Positions 6,785 through 14,369 of a DNA stretch of 19,735 nucleotides are shown piece after piece. Source of the DNA: Gammaproteobacteria bacterium (GTDB taxonomy: Bacteria > Pseudomonadota > Gammaproteobacteria > Steroidobacterales > Steroidobacteraceae); the NCBI GenBank assembly GCA_028293725.1, contig JAQGOE010000265.1:1-19735 (forward strand). Direction: 5' to 3'. The notes under the pieces are model-generated. The model had not been told where the DNA came from and did not search any database. It saw only the letters and a list, made by a program, of their open reading frames with translations. The position numbers and the translations under genes were made by a program. Position 1 is the stretch's first letter, and each line of letters opens with the position of its first letter.

Positions 6785-8077
6785 ATGGAATCCCGATTGG
6801 ATCTGACTACTTTTCCCGATTCGCCCTATGCGGCAGAGCTGCAGCGGGACTCCTCGAGATTCGGCTTCGTCCAGCCACAGTTGGAAGCGGAGTACTTGCA
6901 ATCGCGGCTGCTGAGCAGCCGGACACTCATCCGCGTGGCGTGCGTGTTCGCAGCGGCGCTGGCCACAGCACGCGGGGCTGAGCAACTCTATGCGAATGCC
7001 TGGAACCTCAGGCTGCTGATCGAATTCGTGCTGGTGATCGCGAGTTCGATCGTCCTGGCGTGGATCGCGTGGAGTCCCGCCTTCGAGCGCCTCTATCCGC
7101 AATGGGCGCAGATCCTGGTGCCGCTGAGGAACTCGATCATCGCCATCCAGGTCGCCGCGGCGGCCGCGCGCGGTGAGTCGGAGCTATTGATGGCGCTCCC
7201 GATCACGCTCATCGGCGCCCTCTTCTTCCTGGGATTATCCTGTAGGGCCGCGCTCGTGTGTTGTGGAGTGACGGTGGCGACGTACGCTGTCGCGGCGACC
7301 TGGCTGCACCTGCCGCAAATAGTCGCCCTCCATTCATACGTGCTCCTGGCCGGTGGCGTCGCGGCCTGCGTCATCGCCCTCCTGCATCTTGAAAAGATTT
7401 CGCGGCAGTCGTTTCTCGAGGGACGGCTCATTGCCGAGCTGGCCCAGCGTGACCCCCTGACAGGAACCAAAAATCGCCGCGTTTTCGACGAGCACCTGGA
7501 GCTGCTGTGGCAACACGCGATCGTCAATGAGCGCGCATTGGCGCTCCTGTTGATCGACATCGATCACTTCAAAGCCTACAACGACTTTTACGGACACCAG
7601 GCCGGCGACCTGGCCCTGCGCCAGGTCGCCCAGACGATTCAGAAATTAGTTCGCCGGCCCCTGGACATCCTGACACGCTACGGCGGCGAGGAGTTCGCGG
7701 TCATCCTTTACGACGTCGACGAACAGCAAGCCAGGGAGGTCGCGGACCGGGTCCGCACCGTCGTGGGAGAGCTGAACATCGAGCACCGAGCCTCGGGGCC
7801 CTTTTCGCGAGTAACCATCAGCGTCGGTGTCGCCGCGCTCCGGCCTACCGCGGACCGCAGTCCCGGAGGTGCACTCCAGCTGGCGGACCAGGCGCTCTAT
7901 GAGGCCAAACGACAGGGCCGCAACCGCGTGGAGTTCATGGACGGGCAGCAGCATGACCTGCTGGAGACCGGTGTGTTTGCCATCAGCGCGCCGATCACTC
8001 ATAAGCCAAGCACCATCCAGGGCCGCGCAACCAGCAGCGCTCGTCCGGCACAGGCTCGCCGCGGATCAGGCGGGTAA
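6785..8077 (+). CDS. Membrane-bound GGDEF diguanylate cyclase
   Basis: I choose ATG 6785, with GAGG five bases upstream, over an in-frame start at 6671 that would overlap the divergent gene; this gives 430 residues. About five or six hydrophobic helices occupy residues 55-220 and include LLIEFVLVIASSIVLAWIAW and LLMALPITLIGALFFLG; I do not recognise a named sensor domain. The GGDEF domain begins at RDPLTGTKNRRVFDEHL and contains DIDHFKAYNDFYGHQAGD. Its active site is GGEEF at residues 300-304, intact for c-di-GMP synthesis. RPLD at 291-294, five residues earlier, is a canonical inhibitory I-site. It should make c-di-GMP from two GTP in response to a membrane signal. The unconserved C-terminal tail overlaps the convergent methyltransferase gene by 83 bp. 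Confidence 0.92.
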   Translation: MESRLDLTTFPDSPYAAELQRDSSRFGFVQPQLEAEYLQSRLLSSRTLIRVACVFAAALATARGAEQLYANAWNLRLLIEFVLVIASSIVLAWIAWSPAFERLYPQWAQILVPLRNSIIAIQVAAAAARGESELLMALPITLIGALFFLGLSCRAALVCCGVTVATYAVAATWLHLPQIVALHSYVLLAGGVAACVIALLHLEKISRQSFLEGRLIAELAQRDPLTGTKNRRVFDEHLELLWQHAIVNERALALLLIDIDHFKAYNDFYGHQAGDLALRQVAQTIQKLVRRPLDILTRYGGEEFAVILYDVDEQQAREVADRVRTVVGELNIEHRASGPFSRVTISVGVAALRPTADRSPGGALQLADQALYEAKRQGRNRVEFMDGQQHDLLETGVFAISAPITHKPSTIQGRATSSARPAQARRGSGG

Positions 8078-8876
8078 CCTTATTCCAACCTCCCTTGTCG
8101 AGAGCGGCCTCCAACGCCGCTTCGGCCTCGGGGTCGCGCGCGCCCTCCGCAGGAATGATGCCTACCGGTAGCAGCCCGCGAGCCGCGAAATCCGCATCGC
8201 GCCGTTGCAGGCGAAAATACACTCCGGAGCGCACCGCTTTGGCCGCATTGAAGCCCGGCTGGACAGCGCGAGAGCTATAGTCGGTCGTCAACGGAATAAT
8301 CAGGCGCCCACCCGGTGACAGGCCGTCGAGCCACGTTGCGGCCGGGTGTGTAACACCGGCGTTCACGTAGATAACATCCGCCGTGTCGAAGGACATCGTC
8401 GCGCCATTCTCCTCATACACGCTGACGTTCGAGCGGCTGGCAAGGTTGCCTCGGGCTCGAGCGGCGAGAGCGGGATCAAACTCTACGGCCGTCACCCGCC
8501 CGGTCGCACCGGCCAGAGAAGACATGATTGCCGTGTAGTATCCGGTACCCGCCCCCACGTGTACCACGTGGTCCCCGTCCTGAATCGCGGCGGCGGCGAG
8601 CAGAGCGGCGTGCAGCGAGGGCTGACCATTGTTGACTTTGCGCTCCGGCACGAGCCCGAAGAGTTGGTCCACGTATAGGAGGACCGGGTCGGCGTCGGGC
8701 GTCACGCAATACCCGCCGGGAAACCTCAGCATCTGCCAGGGGCCCGGCCCCAGAAAATCCTCGCGACGAACCTCGGCGTAGGCCGCCTGGATACGGGGAT
8801 CGACAATCCCCGCTGCGACCATGATCTGCTTTGCATAAGCGTGACGGATAACCGCCAGCTCGGTCTGCTTGTCCAT
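7995..8876 (-). CDS. PCMT-like SAM-dependent methyltransferase (protein-L-isoaspartate O-methyltransferase family)
   Basis: Several in-frame starts exist (9035, 8945, 8909, 8876). I favour ATG 8876, preceded by GAGGTG at nine bases and giving DKQTELAVIRHAYAKQIM, a natural N-terminus; this makes 293 residues. NNGQPSLHAALLAAAAIQDG followed by VVHVGAGTGYYTAIMSSLAG matches the PCMT pattern of a substrate loop (S-Q/G-Q-P) followed by SAM motif I (VxVGAGTGYxT). VTAVEFDPALAARA is motif II. PCMTs repair isoaspartyl residues in aged proteins. This protein is longer than the 210-residue enzyme and has an extra C-terminal domain rich in Ala/Glu, so its true substrate is uncertain. Its 3' end overlaps the diguanylate cyclase gene in opposite orientation. 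Confidence 0.78.
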   Translation of the reverse strand: MDKQTELAVIRHAYAKQIMVAAGIVDPRIQAAYAEVRREDFLGPGPWQMLRFPGGYCVTPDADPVLLYVDQLFGLVPERKVNNGQPSLHAALLAAAAIQDGDHVVHVGAGTGYYTAIMSSLAGATGRVTAVEFDPALAARARGNLASRSNVSVYEENGATMSFDTADVIYVNAGVTHPAATWLDGLSPGGRLIIPLTTDYSSRAVQPGFNAAKAVRSGVYFRLQRRDADFAARGLLPVGIIPAEGARDPEAEAALEAALDKGGWNKVTRLIRGEPVPDERCWLRGPGWCLAYE

Positions 8877-8992
8877 GGGATAGAGCACCTCGTAGAGAGC
8901 GTCATCCATATATGCGCCAGTCGCGCCCCTGCGCGGACAGCTCATAAATATTTTACCTGGCCTGTCCGCGGCTGCCGTCCGGATGCGCATAC

Positions 8993-9008
8993 ACTCGTCA
9001 TGACGAGT
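8993..9008. promoter_or_regulatory. Perfect 16-bp palindrome over the start of the sigma-like gene
   Basis: ACTCGTCATGACGAGT is a perfect palindrome centred on the ATG at 9000, in the 123-bp region between divergent genes. It may be an operator for a dimeric regulator acting on the downstream three-gene operon, or an mRNA hairpin hiding the start codon. An AT-rich patch (TAAATATTTTA, 8945-8955) upstream is a candidate promoter region for either direction. Confidence 0.5.
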
Positions 9009-9575
9009 CGTGAGCACTTTATGCACCTGGCACATGCGTTCGACGCTCTAGTTATTCAGGCCACCCCAGCGGCCCAGGCGCTGGATCGCAAGCTCGTGAC
9101 CCAAAGCGACCTGCTGCGACTGAAGGTGCTTGCCCGATTGCACGCCAGGGGGCTGCCAGCAGAGATTGCCTGGACGGATCTGCTCCAGGAGGCCTTCGCG
9201 CGTGTCCTCGACGGCTCCCGGCGACAGCCGCCCGGGCTTGCGATCGTGCCGTTCCTGGCCGGCGTCATGCGCAGCATTAAAGCCGAGCATTGGAGGCGCG
9301 CGCGTAGAGAGGCCAGGCAACGACCCAAGCTGCTGCCCGACACGCCGATACCCAACCCCGAAAGCAGCCTCATCGCATTCCAGGAACTGACCGCGATCGA
9401 CAAACTGTTTGCCGACGATCCCCAGGCCCGCCAGGTCATCACGGGACTCGCCGAAGGTCGCTCACCCGATGAGATCTGCGCGTTCAACCGTTTGTCGAAG
9501 ACCGACTACGATTCGACCCGCAAACGAATTCGGCGCATCTTGCTCCGCGAAGGTCTGAGGACGCCGCAGCCATGA
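9000..9575 (+). CDS. Divergent sigma-70-like (ECF-like) protein
   Basis: From ATG 9000 the product is 191 residues; ATG 9021 is an alternative and would free the palindrome to act as an operator. A region-2-like segment contains LRLKVLARLHARG, then DLLQEAFARVLDGSRR and VPFLAGVMRSIKAEHWRRAR. A region-4-like helix-turn-helix follows late: ARQVITGLAEGRSPDEICAF, then LSKTDYDSTRKRIRRIL. The acidic/hydrophobic pattern DLLQEAF parallels the DxVQExF core of ECF region 2.2. It is poorly matched to canonical ECF factors, so it may be a specialised sigma factor or a DNA-binding relative. The stop codon overlaps the next start as ATGA, so the downstream 88-aa protein is probably made in proportion to it. 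No zinc-finger anti-sigma gene is adjacent. Confidence 0.72.
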   Translation: MTSREHFMHLAHAFDALVIQATPAAQALDRKLVTQSDLLRLKVLARLHARGLPAEIAWTDLLQEAFARVLDGSRRQPPGLAIVPFLAGVMRSIKAEHWRRARREARQRPKLLPDTPIPNPESSLIAFQELTAIDKLFADDPQARQVITGLAEGRSPDEICAFNRLSKTDYDSTRKRIRRILLREGLRTPQP

Positions 9576-9838
9576 CAACGAAACGCCCCGACTCGACACT
9601 CGAACGGCTGTTGCTTGCGCTGGAAGACGAGTTGCTGCAGGCCACCGACGCGGAAGTTCTCGCCGCGGCACACGAGCTCGGCATGAACCCGGCCATGAAG
9701 GGTTCCGCTGCCTTATCCGGAGTAACGATGCTCGTGCGCCCGATGCCGGTGAACTATGCTGGATCAGGGATTAAGATAACGGACGAGCGCTACCCCCGCG
9801 GTTCCCGGCGCCGAACCAAGGGAGACACTCCATCATGA
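9572..9838 (+). CDS. Conserved-looking 88-aa protein of unknown function, coupled to the sigma-like gene
   Basis: An 88-residue soluble protein whose ATG overlaps the previous stop (ATGA) and whose own TGA overlaps the next start (ATGA). The N-terminal half is acidic and helical (LERLLLALEDELLQATDAEV, then LAAAHELGMNPAMKGSAAL). The C-terminal tail is basic (RYPRGSRRRTKGD). I see no transmembrane helix, zinc motif or signal peptide. I do not recognise it with a named function. Because it lies between a sigma-like gene and an exported oxidoreductase with translational coupling on both sides, a cytoplasmic modulator of the sigma-like protein is the simplest hypothesis. Coding status is supported by the overlaps and length, not by homology I can prove. 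Confidence 0.7.
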   Translation: MTTKRPDSTLERLLLALEDELLQATDAEVLAAAHELGMNPAMKGSAALSGVTMLVRPMPVNYAGSGIKITDERYPRGSRRRTKGDTPS

Positions 9839-10929
9839 CCGCGCGCCGCAGGTTCATTGCGCAGGCGGCCTCTCTCGCCGCCGCGCCCTTCATCAGCACC
9901 ACCGTGACGCGCGCCCTGGCCGCTTCGAGCAAGAAGTTGGGATACGCCATTTGCGGACTCGGCAGCCTGAGCAGCCAGCAAATCGCTCCAGCGTTGCAGA
10001 AAACCGCGAACTGTCGCCTGACCGCCGTCATCACGGACACACCGGCAAAGGCGGCCAGCTGGAAGACTCAATACAACATCGCGGACCGGAGTATCTATAC
10101 CTACGACACCATGCAGCGGATGGCCGACAATCCGGACATCGATGTGGTGTACATCGTGACGCCGAATGCGTTACACCTGGACCATGCCCTGGCCGCGGCC
10201 AAAGCGGGCAAACACGTCTTCTGCGAGAAGCCGCTGGAGATTTCCGTCGAGCGCTGTCAGAAGATGATCGCTGCCGTGCGCGCCGCGAACCGCCTGCTGG
10301 GCGTCGCCTATCGCTGCCAGTTCGAGCCACATCACCTGGAATGCATGCGCATCGCCCGCAGCAAGGAGTTCGGTGCGCTGAAGGTGATCGACGCCTATTT
10401 CGGCTATAACACGGAGCCCAACGTCTGGCGCCTGAAGCGCGAGTTGGCCGGCGGCGGTCCTTTGATGGATGTCGGGATCTATGCCCTGCAAGCTACACGC
10501 TACCTGACGGGCGAGGAGCCCATCTGGGTGTCCGCCACGACCACTCGAGGCGATCCAACTCGATTCTCCGAAGTCGAAGAATCGGTACTCTGGCAAGCCA
10601 GATTCCCCAGCGGCGCCATCAGTCAGTGCGGAGCCAGCTATAGCGCCGCGCCCGTCGGGTATTTCCGCGGCATCGCCGAGCACGGTTGGTTTGGCCTCGA
10701 TCCAGCCTTCATCTACGACGGCATCCGCGGCATGCGTAGCGACGGTAAAGCGCTCGACTTCCCTTCGATCGACCAGTTTGCGGCGGAGATGGATGACTTC
10801 GCCCGATGCGTTCTGGAGAAGAAGCCCAGCAAGGTGTCGGGCGAGGAAGGCCTGCGTGATGTGAAGATCATGATGGCGATCTACGAGTCGGCTCGGATAG
10901 GGAAGCCTGTGGATCTGCACGCGAGCTAG
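9835..10929 (+). CDS. Tat-exported Gfo/Idh/MocA-family oxidoreductase (glucose-fructose oxidoreductase-like)
   Basis: A 364-residue protein starting at an ATG that overlaps the preceding stop; GGGAGA lies upstream at good spacing. The N-terminus is a Tat signal (TARRRFIAQAASLAAAPFIS, cleavage near ALA-ASS). The Rossmann fold follows with YAICGLGSLSSQQIAPAL as the dinucleotide-binding loop. The conserved EKP lies at residues 131-133 (CEKPLEIS). GGGPLMDVGIYAL at 206-218 carries Asp212 and Tyr216, in the positions of the catalytic Asp/Tyr of GFOR-like enzymes. GFOR keeps NADP(H) tightly bound in the periplasm and couples oxidation of one sugar to reduction of another. The same mode is inferred here; the sugar is unknown. 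It is the last gene of a three-gene coupled chain beginning with a sigma-like protein. Confidence 0.88.
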   Translation: MTARRRFIAQAASLAAAPFISTTVTRALAASSKKLGYAICGLGSLSSQQIAPALQKTANCRLTAVITDTPAKAASWKTQYNIADRSIYTYDTMQRMADNPDIDVVYIVTPNALHLDHALAAAKAGKHVFCEKPLEISVERCQKMIAAVRAANRLLGVAYRCQFEPHHLECMRIARSKEFGALKVIDAYFGYNTEPNVWRLKRELAGGGPLMDVGIYALQATRYLTGEEPIWVSATTTRGDPTRFSEVEESVLWQARFPSGAISQCGASYSAAPVGYFRGIAEHGWFGLDPAFIYDGIRGMRSDGKALDFPSIDQFAAEMDDFARCVLEKKPSKVSGEEGLRDVKIMMAIYESARIGKPVDLHAS

Positions 10930-11061
10930 AAACTCGCGCGCGAGCTGAGCCCGGTCGTCCAGGTTGCCGCCGCTCATCGAGCAAGATTCGGGTGTCGGCT
11001 GTTCCGGGAGAGGGCCGATGATGGCGCCGAAGTTCCACAGGGTGAGCCGCGTGCGGCGAAC

Positions 11062-11130
11062 GGGTGGTCCGCGCGAGGGCCACCCCGGGTCGACGGTGAG
11101 CGGGCAACGCCCGCGCAAAAGGAGATCGCC
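11062..11130 (+). promoter_or_regulatory. Structured leader of the DUF1203/S9/RibD_C operon
   Basis: The 201-bp gap after the oxidoreductase gene contains no convincing gene. Its first part (10930-11061) shows only a self-complementary CTCGCGCGCGAG at 10933-10944. Then a strong hairpin, GGGTGGTCC-gcgcga-GGGCCACCC (11062-11085, one T-G pair), is followed by GCGGGC-AAC-GCCCGC (11100-11114). After these come GCAAA and the AAGGAG ribosome site at 11119-11124. The segment 11099-11126 recurs with three differences before the lipoprotein gene at 16188-16214. It may be a cis-acting RNA element controlling translation. The structures are seen in the sequence; the function is inferred. Confidence 0.45.
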
Positions 11131-11601
11131 ATGTCATTCCGTATCACAGGGCTTTCGCCCGAACCGTTTCGACCCTTGTTCGGCCTTTCGGACCAGGAGC
11201 TCGCCGCCCAAGGCGTGCGGCGCTACGTCGCGGACAGCAAGCCCGGATTTCCGGATCGGGTCGAAATGCGCGACGCGGAGCCAGGTGAGACTGTCTTACT
11301 ACTGAACTACACGCACCAGCCCGCGGACACCCCCTATCGCTCCAGCCACGCCATCTTCGTAATCGAAGGCGCGCAGGTGCGCTACGACCGGATCGATGAA
11401 GTGCCGGTGGCGTTGCGGTTGCGTACCCTCTCGCTGCGCGCCTTCGATAAATATGACCTGATCGTCGATGCGGATCTGGTCGATGGCGGGAACGTGGAGA
11501 GCACCATCCAACGATTCTTCGCCGATCCCAGGGTGGCCTACATCCATGCGCACTACGCGAAATACGGGTGTTATGCGGCTCGCATCGATCGGTTATCCTA
11601 A
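11131..11601 (+). CDS. DUF1203-family protein
   Basis: A 156-residue soluble protein with an excellent ribosome site (AAGGAG, six bases before the ATG). It matches the DUF1203 pattern as I know it: an opening FRITGLSPEPFRPLFGLSD, then GFPDRVEMRDAEPGETVLLL and NYTHQPADTPYRSSHAIFV. A central FDKYDLIVDADLVDGG precedes the C-terminal VAYIHAHYAKYGCYAARIDR. The family is small, widespread in proteobacteria and has no established biochemical role. There is no signal peptide or membrane segment, so it is probably cytoplasmic. The stop lies five bases before the best start of the S9 peptidase gene, indicating co-transcription. Confidence 0.85.
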   Translation: MSFRITGLSPEPFRPLFGLSDQELAAQGVRRYVADSKPGFPDRVEMRDAEPGETVLLLNYTHQPADTPYRSSHAIFVIEGAQVRYDRIDEVPVALRLRTLSLRAFDKYDLIVDADLVDGGNVESTIQRFFADPRVAYIHAHYAKYGCYAARIDRLS

Positions 11602-11606
11602 GATGG

Positions 11607-13676
11607 ATGCGCTGGATCTTTTTGAGCGGAATATTGTCGCTGTGTTTGAGTCTTGCCGCGCCGGCGGCCGAGGAGACGGACTCGTTCCCCTCGAACGAAG
11701 TCATGAGACATTTCCGGTCGCTCAACGATCCGCGGCTGTCGCCCGACGGCACTCGGGCGCTGCTGCGAGTCGACGATGCGGCGGCGGATGCAGGCAAGAG
11801 TCATCTCTGGCTCATCGACGTCGGTGGCAAGAAACCACGCCAACTGACATTTAGCCCTGACGCCGACAAAAAGGGCGAGCGCTCCGGGCAATGGGCCACC
11901 GACGGTCAGAGCATTCTGTTCCTTGCGCATCGAGGCGAGCACACGGGTCTCTACGTTCTTCCCATGGACGGCGGGGAAGCCAAGGCTCTCGATATCAAGG
12001 TGCGGCCGACGGTCGACGCCTCAAAAGCGCCGGATGCGTTGCCACCCGCGAAGCCGGGCGAAACATCGGAAGCGGTCGGCGAGCTTCCAGTAGATATCGA
12101 GAGCTATGGGCTATCACCGGATGGCGCCTGGATCGCTTTTATCGCGCACGACCCTGAGACACCAGGCGAAAAGAAACAGAAGGAAGCCAAGGCTGACGCG
12201 GAATGGGTCGATAACGACTCGCATGGCATCCGGCTGTACCTGCTTCAGCGGGATACGAGCCAGGTCACGCCGGTGCCCATTTCCACGGACGTGCGTGAAT
12301 TCGCCTGGCGGCAGGATAGCTCCGGACTCGTCGTTATTGTCGAGGGGCCGCATAACGCGGGAGACCTGGGCTTCGCCCGATCGGCCTGGTTGCTGGAGAT
12401 GGCGGATCGTGAGCATCCGCGGCAGCTCGCGACGCTACCGCCGTCGGTCGGCCATGCGGCATGGTCCATGGACGGACACTCGCTCGTGTACATGGCGCAA
12501 GCCGAGCGCGACACACCGCCCGGTTATAACGATTTATATGTTTCAGATCTTGGAACACACAAAACTCGTAATCTAACCTCGGGGCTCCAGGGCTCGTTGG
12601 CTGCCGAGGAACCCGTTGCACTCCCTGACGGCGGCGCCGTTCAACTCATCCAACGGGGAGTTGATGTTGCCGTGGGGGTGTATCCATCGACTGGCTCGAC
12701 TCCCAGTTTTCTGAGCCTCCCCATTGCGGCGGTTGAGAATGTCCGCTCGAACGCTCGTCGCAGTGGGTGGATCTTTCTGGGTAGCAGCGGTGGGTTGTCG
12801 CCCTCGTTGTACTACGCCTCACAGCTCACGGGCGAGGCAAAGCGGCTCGAGACTCCTTCCGTCGGGCCCGACCACGTCCGCAGCGTGGCGGCTAAACGGA
12901 TTCAATGGACTCATGAAGGTTTGAAAATCGACGGGCTGCTCTATCTGCCACCGCAGGCGGAAAGCCATGCCGTCCCGTTGATTGTCGACGTGCACGGTGG
13001 GCCGGCGGGTCTGTATGTCGATCGCTTTACGCCATACGTGGACTTCATGGTCGGCCACGGCTGGGCCGTACTGCGTAGCAATCCTCGCGGCAGCACCGGG
13101 CGCGGAGCTGCCTTTGTGGCAGCCAACAAAAACGATCTGGGCGGCGCGGACTATCGCGACATCATGGCCGGTGTCGATTACGTCCTGAAGACCGAACATG
13201 TCGATCCAACGCGTATGGCGCTCATGGGCTACAGCTACGGCGGCGAGATGGCTGCCTTCGTCGAAGGCAAGACGACCCGTTTCAAGGCGATTGTCAGCGG
13301 TGCCCCGGTGATCGATCAATACAGCGAGTACGGGACCGAAGCCGAATCATGGTATGACCGTTGGTATTTCGGCAAGCCGTGGGAGCACGCGGCAGATGCG
13401 TGGCGCCAGAGTCCCCTCGCTCGCACGGGTGCGGCAAAGACACCGTTTCTGCTATTACAAGGCCAAGCCGATGTGACGGACCCGCTGGGACAGGCGCAGG
13501 AGATGTACCGTGCGCTGAGGCAAAACGGCGTACCCGTTGACCTCGTCACCTATCCGCGTGACGATCACGGGCCGCTGGCGTTCGCGCTCTTTGGCGCCCC
13601 GGTCACCGAGCCGTGGCATGGCTTCGACGCCCGGCGAAGAGTCGTGACATTCATCGAGAAGGCATTTGGATCATGA
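11607..13676 (+). CDS. Exported S9-family prolyl oligopeptidase/acylaminoacyl-peptidase-like serine peptidase
   Basis: I start at ATG 11607, which puts the signal peptide (RWIFLSGILSLCLSLAAPAA) at the N-terminus; an upstream in-frame ATG at 11568 would overlap DUF1203. The protein has 689 residues. Residues about 30-430 form a beta-propeller with repeats such as DPRLSPDGTRALLRVDD and SYGLSPDGAWIAFIAHDP. The C-terminal alpha/beta-hydrolase domain begins near WTHEGLKIDGLLYLP and includes VDVHGGPAG. The catalytic triad is visible: Ser543 in GYSYGG, Asp622 in QGQADV and His654 in DDHGPL. S9 peptidases cleave short peptides, often after proline or from acylated N-termini. An AT-rich run of uncommon codons (12524-12582) interrupts the otherwise GC-rich gene. 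Its stop overlaps the next start as ATGA. Confidence 0.9.
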   Translation: MRWIFLSGILSLCLSLAAPAAEETDSFPSNEVMRHFRSLNDPRLSPDGTRALLRVDDAAADAGKSHLWLIDVGGKKPRQLTFSPDADKKGERSGQWATDGQSILFLAHRGEHTGLYVLPMDGGEAKALDIKVRPTVDASKAPDALPPAKPGETSEAVGELPVDIESYGLSPDGAWIAFIAHDPETPGEKKQKEAKADAEWVDNDSHGIRLYLLQRDTSQVTPVPISTDVREFAWRQDSSGLVVIVEGPHNAGDLGFARSAWLLEMADREHPRQLATLPPSVGHAAWSMDGHSLVYMAQAERDTPPGYNDLYVSDLGTHKTRNLTSGLQGSLAAEEPVALPDGGAVQLIQRGVDVAVGVYPSTGSTPSFLSLPIAAVENVRSNARRSGWIFLGSSGGLSPSLYYASQLTGEAKRLETPSVGPDHVRSVAAKRIQWTHEGLKIDGLLYLPPQAESHAVPLIVDVHGGPAGLYVDRFTPYVDFMVGHGWAVLRSNPRGSTGRGAAFVAANKNDLGGADYRDIMAGVDYVLKTEHVDPTRMALMGYSYGGEMAAFVEGKTTRFKAIVSGAPVIDQYSEYGTEAESWYDRWYFGKPWEHAADAWRQSPLARTGAAKTPFLLLQGQADVTDPLGQAQEMYRALRQNGVPVDLVTYPRDDHGPLAFALFGAPVTEPWHGFDARRRVVTFIEKAFGS

Positions 13677-14365
13677 AACCCTACGTCATCTGCCACATGT
13701 GTACGACGATCGACGGAAGGATCATCGGTGAGCGCTGGCCCAGCGGCATCGATAGCGGGAAACTTTTCGAGACCACCGCCAACACTTTCGGTATCAAAGC
13801 GTGGCTAGTCGGCACGACGACCATGCGGGAATTCTCGAGCCGCGACTTCACTTTGAAGTCCGCCGGGCAGCAGATCGAGCGAATCGACTACGTCGCTGCG
13901 CCGAAAGCCAAGAGCTTTGCCATCGGAGCGGACGCGAAGGGCGTACTGCGCTTCAAGCGCGGTGACGTCGGCGGCGATCATGTGGTCGTGCTGATCAGCG
14001 AGCTCGTGAGCAATGACTATCTCGCACACTTGCGAGCAGCGGGCGTCTCCTACCTTTTCTGTGGACGCGATCGTCTCGATTTACGCAAAGCGCTTCGCAA
14101 GATCGGGAGCGCGCTGGGGATTCGCAAGCTGTTGCTCGAGGGAGGTGGCATCTTCAATGGCGCGATGCTCAAAGCCGGCCAGATCGACGAGATCAGCCAG
14201 GTCATCGTTCCGGTAGTCGACGGCGGCACGAACGTAGCAAGTCTATTCGACATCCCGGGCCCCGCGCCGCGAAAAGCGGCGGCTGCACTCCGCCTCATCA
14301 AACATCAGAAGCTTGCTGGCGGCATCCAGTGGCACCGCTACCGCGTGGACGGCAAGAAGAAGTAG
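13673..14365 (+). CDS. RibD C-terminal-domain (dihydrofolate reductase-like) family protein
   Basis: A 230-residue protein from ATG 13673, which overlaps the S9 stop (ATGA). The fold signature is that of the RibD_C/DHFR-like reductases: KPYVICHMCTTIDGRIIGER at the N-terminus, GTTTMREF in the middle, and LLLEGGGIFNGAMLKAGQID, EISQVIVPVVDGG toward the C-terminus. RibD_C domains use NADPH to reduce the ribosyl side chain of a pyrimidine in riboflavin synthesis, but stand-alone members have mostly unassigned roles. No RibD deaminase domain and no other riboflavin genes are present here, so a riboflavin role is not supported by context. It ends four bases before the convergent membrane-protein gene, with no visible terminator. 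Confidence 0.85.
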   Translation: MKPYVICHMCTTIDGRIIGERWPSGIDSGKLFETTANTFGIKAWLVGTTTMREFSSRDFTLKSAGQQIERIDYVAAPKAKSFAIGADAKGVLRFKRGDVGGDHVVVLISELVSNDYLAHLRAAGVSYLFCGRDRLDLRKALRKIGSALGIRKLLLEGGGIFNGAMLKAGQIDEISQVIVPVVDGGTNVASLFDIPGPAPRKAAAALRLIKHQKLAGGIQWHRYRVDGKKK

Positions 14366-14369
14366 AGCG

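Noticed and set aside
10933..10944. Palindrome CTCGCGCGCGAG just after the oxidoreductase stop, considered as a terminator
   Set aside because: It has no loop or T-run, and alternating CG palindromes are common by chance in GC-rich DNA.
10171..11118. A 315-residue minus-strand frame over the oxidoreductase gene and its downstream gap
   Set aside because: It is antisense to a clear Gfo/Idh/MocA gene, and its part in the gap has no recognisable similarity or ribosome site.
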